Below, in pieces: positions 55,731 through 63,455 of a DNA stretch of 64,000 nucleotides. The position numbers were made by a program, and so were the translations under genes. The notes under the pieces were generated by a model, which worked only from the letters and a program-made list of their open reading frames with translations, had not been told where the DNA came from and searched no databases. This DNA is from Methylopila sp. 73B (lineage in GTDB: Bacteria; Pseudomonadota; Alphaproteobacteria; Rhizobiales; Methylopilaceae). Location of the stretch: NCBI RefSeq assembly GCF_000526315.1, contig NZ_JAFV01000001.1:1798001-1862000 (forward strand). Direction: 5' to 3'. Positions within the stretch are counted from its first letter, which is position 1, and every line of letters starts with the position of its first letter.

Positions 55731-57083
55731 CTAGAGCCGCAGCACGCGCGGGCCCCGCCCCTTCGCGCCGAGCATCAGATGCGTCACCGCCCAGACCAGG
55801 GCGTCAACGCGGTCGGGCGAGCGGCCGTTGGCGAGACCGTCGAGGCCGAAGGCGGCCATCTCGTCCTCCAGCGCGGGATGGGCGCCGACATGGGCCACTC
55901 TTCCTTGCGCGTAGAGCGCGGCGACCGGCTCCGCCCTCAGCCACTTTCCGCGGGTGGCCCGGACGGCGACGACGGGGACGCCGGGGTCGACCTGCGCAAT
56001 CACCGAACGCACCATCTCGCCGCCCTGGTTGACCTCCGCCACCAGCGCGTCCGCCTCGAGCCGGCGGTGCAGGGCGACGGCGCGGGCGGCCCAAAGCTCC
56101 GGCCGGGCGGCGTGGGCGGTCTCGTCCGCCAGCACATAGGCCCGGTCGTCAGCGCCCAGCCCCACGGCCACCAGCCCGCAGGCGTCGGAGCGTTTTCCGC
56201 CGCCCGCGGGCGGATCGACGGCGACGACGATCCGCTTCAGCTCCGGCGCCTCCCGCACCCGGGAGCGCTCGATCGCCTCGCGGCTCCAGAGCGCGTCCTC
56301 GTCGTCCTCGAGCAGCTCGCCGTCGAGCTCCTGCCGGCCGAGCCTTGTGCCGGCGTAGGTGCCGACCACGGCCTCGAGAAAGCGCGGGGCGAGATTGGCG
56401 GCGTTCATCCGCGTGGTCGCCCGCGAGACCGCGGTGGCGGGGTCGGCGAGCAGCCGCTTGATCAGCGGCACGGCGCGCGGCGTCGTGGTCGCGAGCTGGC
56501 GCGGCCGCTCGCCGAGGCGAAGTCCGAACTGCAGCATGTCCCATGTCTCCTGCGGATGGCGCCATTTGGCGACCTCGTCGCACCACGCGGCCTCGAACTG
56601 CGGCCCGCGCAGCGCCTCCGGATCCTCGGCGGAAAACCCTTGCGCGATCGCGCCGTTCGGCCAGAGCAGCCGGCGCCGCGTCGGCTCATAGACTGGCCGC
56701 TCGGCGCCGGGGCTGACGGCGAGGATGCCCGACACGCCGTCGATCATCACCTCGCGCAGGTCGGCGTAGGTCTCGCCGACAAGCGCGATGCGGCCGACCG
56801 GCGCCTCCGCGAAGCCGCGACGGCCGAGCGCCAGCCCGCAGACCCATTCGGCGCCGGCGCGGGTCTTGCCCGCGCCCCGGCCGCCCAGCATCAGCCAGGT
56901 CGTCCACCCGCCCGGCGGCGGCAACTGATCGCGCCGCGCCCACAGGCCCCAGAAGGCCGTCAGCGCCCGCGTCTCGTCAGCCGTCAACGCCGCCAGAAAG
57001 CGGTCCTTCGTCTTCGGCCCGCAGGCGAGCCAGTCGGCGCGCAAGCTCGTCGCGGAGGGCGTCGAGATCGACGGGCGCTTCAT
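55731..57083 (-). CDS. GTA large terminase (g2-like)
   Basis: About 450 residues. The packaging ATPase Walker A is LMLGGRGAGKTRAGAEWV near residue 70 and the Walker B region contains FEAAWCDEVAKWRHPQETWD. The C-terminal nuclease has RIVVAVDPPAGGGKRSDACG and a final Asp in SPDRVDALVWAVTH. This is the family that packs random host DNA into GTA heads. The given ATG overlaps the terS end by about 107 bases; a later start is possible but the LACGPKTKDRFLAAL segment is normal for the family. Confidence 0.92.
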   Translation of the reverse strand: MKRPSISTPSATSLRADWLACGPKTKDRFLAALTADETRALTAFWGLWARRDQLPPPGGWTTWLMLGGRGAGKTRAGAEWVCGLALGRRGFAEAPVGRIALVGETYADLREVMIDGVSGILAVSPGAERPVYEPTRRRLLWPNGAIAQGFSAEDPEALRGPQFEAAWCDEVAKWRHPQETWDMLQFGLRLGERPRQLATTTPRAVPLIKRLLADPATAVSRATTRMNAANLAPRFLEAVVGTYAGTRLGRQELDGELLEDDEDALWSREAIERSRVREAPELKRIVVAVDPPAGGGKRSDACGLVAVGLGADDRAYVLADETAHAARPELWAARAVALHRRLEADALVAEVNQGGEMVRSVIAQVDPGVPVVAVRATRGKWLRAEPVAALYAQGRVAHVGAHPALEDEMAAFGLDGLANGRSPDRVDALVWAVTHLMLGAKGRGPRVLRL

Positions 57084-57471
57084 TCTCGTCCCCCCGTCCG
57101 CCGGCGCGCGTCTCGTCGCGATCGAGCGCGGCCAGATCCTTCAGCGTGCGCACCAGCGCGCCGAGCGTCTTGGCCGCCCGTTCCGCCTCGTCGAGCCCGC
57201 TCCCGCCGGACCCGGCGAGCAGCGGTTCGATGGCGGCGAGCCGTTCGTCGACCCGCAGCCGCAGACGGCGCACGGTCTCCAGCCGATCGACCGCCGGCCG
57301 GGTCCACCCCTCGCGCGCCGCCATGCGGCACAGCGCCGGCCGGGACACGCCGATCCGCTGAGCGATCTCCGCCTGGGTCAGGCTCGTGGTCTCGATCAGC
57401 CGCCGCGCCTCCGCGATGGTCTCGGCGGACGCGCGCGGCTTCGGCCCGGCTTTGGGAGTGTTGTCGGACAC
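56977..57471 (-). CDS. GTA small terminase (g1-like)
   Basis: A 164-residue protein from GTG 57471, with a helix-turn-helix near residues 30-52 (LTQAEIAQRIGVSRPALCRM), a following AAREGWTRP, a coiled-coil middle and an acidic/basic C-terminal helix for TerL contact. It is the first gene of the GTA structural cluster. Its upstream region, where a GTA promoter would be expected, is compressed between the repeats at 57467-57630 and the Mu-like prophage. Confidence 0.85.
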   Translation of the reverse strand: MSDNTPKAGPKPRASAETIAEARRLIETTSLTQAEIAQRIGVSRPALCRMAAREGWTRPAVDRLETVRRLRLRVDERLAAIEPLLAGSGGSGLDEAERAAKTLGALVRTLKDLAALDRDETRAGGRGDENEAPVDLDALRDELARRLARLRAEDEGPLSGGVDG

Positions 57472-57630
57472 ATGGTTCTGCAGTGGGCGGGATTATCCGG
57501 GATTAGGCGGGCAAAGGCGGCAATCGCCTCAGTCCTGAGGGGCCATACGGCCGAAACCGATGTCTGGCGGCCGATGGTGCTTAGACACTTGGTTCTGCAC
57601 GGCGGGCGGTCGCGGACACTTGAAACTGCA
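57467..57630 (+). repeat. Three spaced copies of a GACACWTG-N3-CTGCA motif upstream of terS
   Basis: GACACATGGTTCTGCA (57467-57482, spanning the terS start), GACACTTGGTTCTGCA (57584-57599) and GACACTTGAAACTGCA (57615-57630) are direct repeats. The first two are followed by a GGGCGG run. Between them lies a degenerate GGGATTA/GGCGGG tandem tract (57486-57520). They could be operator sites, terminase-related sites or the end of an old mobile element. Confidence 0.55.
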
Positions 57631-57699
57631 AACGGCCCCGGGACGCGCGTCGTCGCACGTTGTGGCGGTGCAGCCTTCGAGCGGCCTTCAAGTCATTGA

Positions 57700-57906
57700 T
57701 TAATGGGAGTTTCAGTCGTCAACGATCGAGCGGGCGCGGCGGTGAACCCGCGGCTAAGGCGCAAGATCCTTCGGGTGCAATAAGGGCGACCCTGTTTCGG
57801 TGCGAAATGGCGCTGAAACGTTCAACTCTCAAGCGCCCGGCCCGGTGCGGGCCATCGCGAATAAGGGCGAAACTGAAACGCCCCAGCCGCCAAAACCGTG
57901 AGAGCC
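57700..57906 (+). mobile_element. Putative left end (attL-type transposase-binding region) of a Mu-like prophage
   Basis: The 435-base gap 57472-57906 holds no gene. Its right half carries three GTTTCAG motifs, one on the plus strand (57709-57715) and two as CTGAAAC (57813-57819 and 57873-57879). The last two lie in related units, GCGAAATGGCGCTGAAACG and GCGAAACTGAAACG, each preceded by AATAAGGGCGA (57779-57789, 57860-57870). GTTTCA with CGAAA is the core of MuA-binding sites in Mu. The exact terminal TG cannot be fixed. Confidence 0.5.
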
Positions 57907-58329
57907 TCAGCCGAGATCCAGAACCAGCTGGCGCGGTCGCTTCTGGTCAAGCTTCGCCTCGCAGTCGCCTGTCTCAGTACGCCAGCGCCCATAAACGGCT
58001 TGCAGCCCGACCAGACTTGGCGCGTCCAAGCCGTTCTTGGCGACGAGTTCGAGATATCGGGCCAACCCAGCCGTCTCGAGGATCGACCGGATGCAAGAAT
58101 GGTACTTCTCATCACCCGACATTCGATCGCGCGACGCGAACAGAGCACGGGTTGCAGCTGCGGCCTGCCGTTGAAGTTCCGATAGATCACGCGTCTGAAT
58201 CGCCGCCCGGATCATGGGCTCTGCCTCATGCACATGATCGAGCAGCGCCCGAGCTTCGACGCGATCGTCGGCTCGTGCGGGCGACGCAACGGAGACGAGC
58301 AGAACAGCGCACCAAGCGGCGCGTTTCAT
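57907..58329 (-). CDS. Secreted protein of unknown function, coupled to the prophage repressor
   Basis: A 140-residue protein with a signal peptide (MKRAAWCAVLLVSVASPARA, then DDRVEAR). The mature part is helical with two Cys (KYHSCIRS and TGDCEAK). I do not recognise the family. Its ATG overlaps the repressor stop (ATGA), so it would be made during lysogeny; this is the usual arrangement of a lysogenic-conversion (moron) gene. Confidence 0.75.
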   Translation of the reverse strand: MKRAAWCAVLLVSVASPARADDRVEARALLDHVHEAEPMIRAAIQTRDLSELQRQAAAATRALFASRDRMSGDEKYHSCIRSILETAGLARYLELVAKNGLDAPSLVGLQAVYGRWRTETGDCEAKLDQKRPRQLVLDLG

Positions 58330-59000
58330 AGCCGCCCCTTTCCAACGAGTGCGAAGGCGTTCCATACGACCTGCCCAACAACATGCAAAGACACGGCTTT
58401 ATCCGCCGGAAACTCTTCGCGCTCATAGCGCGGATTATCGGAGATCAGAACCACGGTTCCGTCCACTCTGATTTGAACGCGTTTGACTAGCAATTCGTCG
58501 TCCCGGCGGATCGCATAGATAAAACCGTTCATCACCTTGTCGACCGCGGTGTTGATGAGGATCAGCGCGCCGTCCGGGATGGTCGGCTCCATGCTGTCGC
58601 CGGTGATCTCGGAAAGGATGGCGTTCGAAGGCGAGACGCCCAGGCGCGTCAGCCACTCACGACGGAACGCCAGATACTCGAGGATCTCCTCGCTCGGGAC
58701 CACTGCGCCCAAGCCTGCGCTGGCCCGCACATCGTAGCGCGGGACAAGGGCAAATGTGTCCAGCAGACCCTTGCCCTCCTCCGGTTCCGCAGAAATCTGC
58801 GCTCCGTCGTCTCTCACGAGCCAGTCGATGCTTTTAGCCGTCGCAGCGCTGATGGCAATTAGGTTGTCCAGCGAGGGCTTTGTACCCGCCGCGTACTGCC
58901 GGATTGATGATTCTTGAACGCCGCACAGTCGTGCGAAGGCAGCCTTATTGCCCTCGGAGAGCTGGTCGATCAGCTCGTTTAGACGCTCTGCGAAGGGCAC
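58326..59000 (-). CDS. Mu-like prophage repressor, HTH plus S24 LexA-like peptidase
   Basis: About 224 residues from GTG 59000, behind GGAG. The N-terminal HTH is in NKAAFARLCGVQESSIRQYA near residues 18-37. An Ala-Gly cleavage site lies in VRASAGLGAVV. The S24 peptidase Ser is in ITGDSMEPTIPDG and the Lys in DELLVKRVQI. Such repressors self-cleave when RecA is activated by DNA damage. It is transcribed away from the early genes, as in B3- and RcapMu-type phages. Confidence 0.88.
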   Translation of the reverse strand: MPFAERLNELIDQLSEGNKAAFARLCGVQESSIRQYAAGTKPSLDNLIAISAATAKSIDWLVRDDGAQISAEPEEGKGLLDTFALVPRYDVRASAGLGAVVPSEEILEYLAFRREWLTRLGVSPSNAILSEITGDSMEPTIPDGALILINTAVDKVMNGFIYAIRRDDELLVKRVQIRVDGTVVLISDNPRYEREEFPADKAVSLHVVGQVVWNAFALVGKGRL

Positions 59001-59121
59001 GGCCGCTCCATATCCGCACAAATCTGTTGCCTAAGCCGCAGACTTCTGCGATCGTCACCTAGGTGATTTGCAGCACCGAAAAAGCCGGCCCTGGCAGGCC
59101 GGCTCCCCGGAGACGAGACGA
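59001..59121. promoter_or_regulatory. Prophage switch region between repressor and Ner-like genes
   Basis: It contains a perfect 12-base palindrome TCACCTAGGTGA (59055-59066) and an inverted repeat GCAGA-CT-TCTGC (59038-59049), both likely operators. A perfect 8-base stem AGCCGGCC (59083-59090)/GGCCGGCT (59097-59104) lies just before the Ner-like GTG and would form in its leader RNA. The divergent promoters are not clear by eye; TTGCCT at 59027-59032 is a weak -35 candidate for the early promoter. Confidence 0.5.
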
Positions 59122-59406
59122 GTGACGCGGAAGCGCAAGCGTTGGGACAAGCACGCGATCAAAGCCGCGGTTCACCGCCGCGGCGAGACGCTGAAGTCCC
59201 TCAGCGAGAAGGACGGGCTCGAGCCTTCGAGCTGCAAAGTCGCTCTGCACCGCCGGAACCGGGCGGGCGAGATGGCGATCTCGCGCTTTCTCGGCGTCGC
59301 TCCCTCCGAGCTGTGGCCTACGCGGTATCCCTCCACCCAAGACTCGCAAAACCGTTCTAGCGCTGAAGCGCAGGCGCCGGCGAGTCCAATCGTCGAGCAC
59401 GTCTAG
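59122..59406 (+). CDS. ner: Ner/Nlp-family transcriptional regulator
   Basis: About 94 residues from GTG 59122; an in-frame TTG at 59068 would place the leader stem-loop inside the gene, so I prefer the GTG. The RKRKRWDKHAIKAAVHRRGE, TLKSLSEKDGLEPSSCKVAL and FLGVAPSELWPTRY segments are the Ner/Nlp (sugar-fermentation-stimulation type) HTH. In Mu, Ner turns down early and repressor promoters. It is the first gene of the early operon. Confidence 0.85.
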   Translation: MTRKRKRWDKHAIKAAVHRRGETLKSLSEKDGLEPSSCKVALHRRNRAGEMAISRFLGVAPSELWPTRYPSTQDSQNRSSAEAQAPASPIVEHV

Positions 59407-59408
59407 AC

Positions 59409-59648
59409 ATGACGCATGTGACGCCGCCCCGTCGCTCGCCGCCCGAGATCGCAGACAGCGTCTCGCGCTTTGCTCCCACCACCTACGCGCCGCCTTTTGG
59501 GCCGTTCAGCCCCGGCGAACCCATGGTCGAGACCGACGCCGACCGCCGCATCGTTCACGCCGCGCTGCTGTTGATCGCGTTCTCGCTCGGCGCCGTGGCC
59601 GGCTGGGTCGCCTTCCTGTCGAAGATCGTTCTGGGCGGCGCGCTGTGA
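59409..59648 (+). CDS. Small single-pass membrane protein, early phage gene
   Basis: A 79-residue protein with a Pro-rich N-terminal half and one membrane helix near the C-terminus (HAALLLIAFSLGAVAGWVAF). The family is unknown to me. It starts two bases after the ner stop and overlaps the next gene by GTGA, so it is a genuine member of the early operon. Confidence 0.6.
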   Translation: MTHVTPPRRSPPEIADSVSRFAPTTYAPPFGPFSPGEPMVETDADRRIVHAALLLIAFSLGAVAGWVAFLSKIVLGGAL

Positions 59649-59887
59649 GCGGCGTGTCTCTCACCCGGCAGATCACCGCCATGCACGGCGAGATCACAAT
59701 CCGGCGGCGCGAGCTGCTCGAGGAGGTGCGGCGCGGCCGAGCGAAGGAAGCCCAGGCGGCATACGCCATCGAGTCGCTCGAGGCGGTCGTCGAGACGCTG
59801 AAGTGGCTCCAGCAGAACGAGACGAAGATCCGCGCGGCATGCGCCCCGACCAACGGCGACGCCCTTTCGAAGGCGCGCGCCCAATGA
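59645..59887 (+). CDS. Small coiled-coil protein, early phage gene
   Basis: An 80-residue helical protein (LTRQITAMHGEITIRRRELL, EVRRGRAKEAQAAYAIESLE, LKWLQQNETKIRAAC) with heptad character. The GTG and the stop overlap both neighbours. Similar short coiled-coil proteins are common before the transposase genes of Mu-like phages; no function is assigned. Confidence 0.65.
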   Translation: MSGVSLTRQITAMHGEITIRRRELLEEVRRGRAKEAQAAYAIESLEAVVETLKWLQQNETKIRAACAPTNGDALSKARAQ

Positions 59888-60081
59888 GCGCCGCCCCCGT
59901 CCAGCTCTTCGAAGCGCTTCGGACCATGATCGACCTCGCAGAGGCCGACAGGTGGCCGACCGAGCACGTGCTCGACCTTCTTCACCGCATGGGCCGGCCG
60001 ATCCGCGTGGATCAGTCGATCGAGCAACTGCCAGCGGGTTCCCTCGCCTGCCGGCCCTCTTCTTCCAACGAGACAGCATGA
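59884..60081 (+). CDS. Small hypothetical early phage protein
   Basis: A 65-residue protein (MSAAPVQLFEALRTMIDLAE, ADRWPTEHVLDLLHRMGRPI) with ATG and stop overlapping its neighbours by four bases each. The family is not recognised. Confidence 0.55.
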   Translation: MSAAPVQLFEALRTMIDLAEADRWPTEHVLDLLHRMGRPIRVDQSIEQLPAGSLACRPSSSNETA

Positions 60082-60932
60082 GCATGACAGCCGCCGCGGA
60101 CTTCCGCGCGATCGAGATCGCGCGCATCGACGACGACGACCGCCTTCGTCCAGTCGACGAGGCCTATGTGGCGATGATCGCCGCCTCCATGGCCGCGACC
60201 GGCCTGTCCGAGCCCATCATCGTGCGCCCGCATCCGACCGCGGAGGGCCGGTTCAAGCTCGTCGCTGGCGCGCACCGCCTCGCCGGCGGCCGGCTCAACG
60301 AATGGACCGAGATCCCTGCGATCGTCCGCGAGCTGGAAGACGCCGAGGCCCAGCTCGTCGAGATCGACGAGAACCTGATGCGGCGCGAGCTGGGACCGCT
60401 CGACCGGGCGATCTTCCTCGCCAAGCGCAAGGTTGTCTGGGAGGCGCTCTATCCGGCCACGAAGAACGGCGGCGACCCAAAAACCAAGAAAACTCTGCGG
60501 GATAGCCAGATGGCCAATTTGGCCATCCGGTTCTCGAAGGACGCAAGCGAGAAGACTGGCTTATCGGAGCGCTCGATCCGGCGCGCGACTAGCCTCGTCG
60601 CGTCCCTGACGCCTGACGCCCTTCGTCTCGCTCGTCAGACCTATCTCGCGCGCCATGGCGGCGACCTTGCGGCGCTCGCGGCGATGGACCCCGCCGAGCA
60701 GGTCGCCGCCGCCTCCAAGATCGCATCCGGCGAGATCAAGACGCTTTCGAGCTACCGGCCGGCGCCGAAGCGCCCGGCCGACGAGGTGCACTTCGAGAAG
60801 ATGGTGGACCTCTGGAGCCGCACGGGCACGAAGGTTCGCCGACGCTTCCTCGCGCACATCGGCGTCGAAACGCCGAAGAAGCCGGCGCTCTCCGTCGCCA
60901 ACGACGCCGCCGATCTGGACGAGGTCGGCTGA
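60078..60932 (+). CDS. ParB-like nuclease/partition-domain protein of the prophage
   Basis: A 284-residue protein. The ParB N-terminal domain has LSEPIIVRPHPTAEGRFKLV and the GAHR motif in VAGAHRLAGGRL near residue 65. An EIDENLMRRELGPLDRAIFL segment follows, then a ParB-type HTH (EKTGLSERSIRRATSLVASL). Such proteins occur in the early region of alphaproteobacterial Mu-like phages. Their role there is unclear; a regulatory or DNA-loading role is plausible, plasmid-style partition is not. Confidence 0.82.
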   Translation: MSMTAAADFRAIEIARIDDDDRLRPVDEAYVAMIAASMAATGLSEPIIVRPHPTAEGRFKLVAGAHRLAGGRLNEWTEIPAIVRELEDAEAQLVEIDENLMRRELGPLDRAIFLAKRKVVWEALYPATKNGGDPKTKKTLRDSQMANLAIRFSKDASEKTGLSERSIRRATSLVASLTPDALRLARQTYLARHGGDLAALAAMDPAEQVAAASKIASGEIKTLSSYRPAPKRPADEVHFEKMVDLWSRTGTKVRRRFLAHIGVETPKKPALSVANDAADLDEVG

Positions 60933-60933
60933 C

Positions 60934-61437
60934 GTGACCAAGCGGCCCGCCTCCAAGCGCGCGACCGAGGGACAGGGAGACCTGTTCGTTCAGGCCGCCG
61001 ACCTGTTCCCCGTTCGCCGCCCGGAGACCGGGCCGCGCGCCGTCGACCTCTCGGTCCGCGTGAAGACGGCCATGGGACAGGCGCTCAAGGAGTGCCCTGA
61101 CAGCGCCACCGTCGTCGCGGCGCGCATGACCGAGATTTCCGGCCGCGAGATCACGGCCGACGCGCTCTACACCTACACGGCGCCCTCGAAGGAGCACGAC
61201 ATGGGCATCGTGCGCTTCGTCGCCTTCGTGCGCGCCACCGGGGCCACGTGGCTTTGGGATCTGCTGGTCGAGGACGACGGCCTCGTCGTGCTCGAGGGCC
61301 GCGAGGCGAAGCTCGCCCAGCTCGGCTACGTCGAGCAGGAGCAGCAGCGCCTGCAGGCGCTCTCCCGAGAGATCCGGAAAACCCTTCAGAAAGAACCCGT
61401 GTCCGTCGCCGTGCGCGCGCGTCGGGGGAGGCGTTGA
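60934..61437 (+). CDS. Conserved Mu-like phage protein of unknown function before the transposase
   Basis: About 167 residues from GTG 60934. The middle part (LSVRVKTAMGQALKECPDSA, ITADALYTYTAPSKEHDMGI, VRFVAFVRATGATWLWDLLV) is a pattern seen in many transposable phages just upstream of the A gene, and looks like a divergent HTH with a C-terminal coiled coil. The stop overlaps the transposase ATG by one base (TGATG). Confidence 0.72.
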   Translation: MTKRPASKRATEGQGDLFVQAADLFPVRRPETGPRAVDLSVRVKTAMGQALKECPDSATVVAARMTEISGREITADALYTYTAPSKEHDMGIVRFVAFVRATGATWLWDLLVEDDGLVVLEGREAKLAQLGYVEQEQQRLQALSREIRKTLQKEPVSVAVRARRGRR

Positions 61438-63383
61438 TGCGCGAGTGGGTCTCTGTCGCCGAGATCATTGCGCTTCGTCACCCGGCCCTGCCGGAGGATC
61501 GTCGCGGCGTCGACCGGATGGCGCTCGAGCGCGGCTGGCGCGCCGACGCGCAGCGCGCCCAGCTCGTGCCCGGCCGCGGTCGCGAGGGCGGCGAGTGGCG
61601 CTATCACGTCTCCCTCCTCCCCCTTGAGGTGCGCTCGGCGCTTCTCGCTGCTGGCATGGCCGAGGTGGCGGGCGCCGCCCCTCAGGCCGCTCCCGAAAGC
61701 CCTTCGAAGGCCCTTTGGGACCGCTTCGAGCGCCTGCCGCAGGCGCAGAAGGATGAGGCCCGGCGACGGCTCGCCGCGGTGGATCGCGTGGAAGTCCTTT
61801 CGCGGGACGCAACGCGGCAAGTCGCAGTCGCGACCGTCGCGGCCGAGGTCGGCGTCTCCATCCGGACGCTGTACGACTGGCTGAAGGTTGCTGACGACGT
61901 CCATCGCGGCGATCGCCTCGCCGCCTTGGCCCCTAAACATGCCGGGCGGACGGCCACGGCGGACTGCGACCCGCGCGCCTGGGACTTCCTCGTCGCGCTC
62001 TGGCTGCAGCCCGAACAGCGTGTCTTCGACAGCTGCGACCGGCGCATGCGCGAGGCCGCCGTCGAGCACGGCTGGTCCCCGATCCCGTCATCCAAGACGC
62101 TGAAGCGTCGGCTGGACCGCGACATCCCCCGCGCGGTTCAGGTGCTGGCGCGCAAGGGCGCTGACGCCGCCAAGGCGCTCTATCCGCATCAGACCCGCGA
62201 CCGGACCGTCTTCCACGCCATGGAGGCGGTCAACGCGGACGGTCACATGTTCGACGTGTTCGTCAAATGGGCGGACGGCACGATCGCCCGGCCAACGATG
62301 GTCGCGGTGCAGGATCTCTACTCCGGCGTGATCGTCGGCCACCGGCTCGCCCGGTCGGAAAACTGGACCGCGGTCCGGCACGCCTTCGCCGACGCGATAG
62401 AGAGCTTTGGCGTTCCGGAACAGTGCTGGCTCGATAACGGCCGGGCCTTTGCTTCGAAGTGGCTGACCGGCGGTTCAAAGACCCGCTTCCGGTTCAAGAT
62501 CCGCGACGACGAGCCCGCCGGCATCCTGACGTCGCTTGGCGTGAAGGTGCATTTCGCGACGCCCTATCACGGGCAGGCCAAGCCGATCGAACGCGCTTTC
62601 CGCGACCTTTGCGAGGAGATCGCCAAGCATCCGACCTGCGCCGGCGCCTACACCGGCAACTCGCCCATGGCGAAGCCGGACAATTACGGCTCGAAGGCCG
62701 TGCCGGAGGAGGCCTTCCGGGCGCTCGTCGCGACGGAGATCCGACGCCACAACGAGCGGCAGGGCCGCCGCACGAAGGTCGCCGCCGGCCGCAGCTTCTT
62801 CGACGCCTTCAAGGCGAGCCTTGAGAACGGCGCGCTCGTCCGAAAGGCGACCGCCGCGCAACGCCGCCTGTTCCTTATGGCGGCCGAGGGCGTCACCGCG
62901 CGGAAGAACAACGGCGAGATCCAGCTCGCGGGCAATCGGTACTGGGCCGACCCGATGTCGGAGTTCGCCGGCCGCAAGGTCATCGCGCGCTTCGACCCGG
63001 AAGACCTGCTCCTGCCGATCGCGGTCTACGCGACGGACGGCCGGTTCATCTGCGAGGCGTCCTGCTTCGAGGCCGAAGGCTTCAACGACATGGCGGCGGC
63101 GCAAGACCACGCCCGCCTGAAGCGGGCGTGGCTGCGCGCCCAGCGCGAGATGTTGAGCGCCGAGCGCCGGCTGTCGATCAGCGACGTCGCCGCGCTCATC
63201 CCGACCCCGACCCCCGAGCCCCTCCCGACGCCGTCCGTCGTGCGCCTTGTCGCGAACGGCGAGGCGCGGCCGGTCGAGCCGATCGGCGATCAGGAGAGCT
63301 GGTCGGGTTCCGAGAGCTTCAGCCGCGCGATGCGGATGCTCGGCGATAGCGCCGACGTCCTGCCGTTCGGCCGGAAGGACTGA
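61437..63383 (+). CDS. MuA-type DDE transposase
   Basis: A 648-residue transposase. An N-terminal winged HTH of the Mu type (WVSVAEIIALRHPALPEDRR) is followed by end-binding helices and a second HTH (VSIRTLYDWLK). The rve-type catalytic core has its first Asp in AVNADGHMFDVF near residue 265, second Asp in CWLDNGRAFAS near residue 331 and Glu in KPIERAFRDLCEE near residue 385. A Mu_transpos C-terminal domain ends the protein. All three catalytic residues are in place. It drives integration and replicative transposition with the MuB-type ATPase that follows. Confidence 0.95.
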   Translation: MREWVSVAEIIALRHPALPEDRRGVDRMALERGWRADAQRAQLVPGRGREGGEWRYHVSLLPLEVRSALLAAGMAEVAGAAPQAAPESPSKALWDRFERLPQAQKDEARRRLAAVDRVEVLSRDATRQVAVATVAAEVGVSIRTLYDWLKVADDVHRGDRLAALAPKHAGRTATADCDPRAWDFLVALWLQPEQRVFDSCDRRMREAAVEHGWSPIPSSKTLKRRLDRDIPRAVQVLARKGADAAKALYPHQTRDRTVFHAMEAVNADGHMFDVFVKWADGTIARPTMVAVQDLYSGVIVGHRLARSENWTAVRHAFADAIESFGVPEQCWLDNGRAFASKWLTGGSKTRFRFKIRDDEPAGILTSLGVKVHFATPYHGQAKPIERAFRDLCEEIAKHPTCAGAYTGNSPMAKPDNYGSKAVPEEAFRALVATEIRRHNERQGRRTKVAAGRSFFDAFKASLENGALVRKATAAQRRLFLMAAEGVTARKNNGEIQLAGNRYWADPMSEFAGRKVIARFDPEDLLLPIAVYATDGRFICEASCFEAEGFNDMAAAQDHARLKRAWLRAQREMLSAERRLSISDVAALIPTPTPEPLPTPSVVRLVANGEARPVEPIGDQESWSGSESFSRAMRMLGDSADVLPFGRKD

Positions 63384-63455
63384 GGGCGCGAGCCCTCGAA
63401 AAAGAGACGGCGGCCGAAGCCGCCGCGAAGTCGAGTTTGCAAAAGGAGTGGTCGC

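Noticed and set aside
57472-57906. tRNA or attachment site of a tyrosine-integrase phage upstream of terS
   Set aside because: No tRNA-like fold or integrase gene is seen; the adjacent transposase explains integration.
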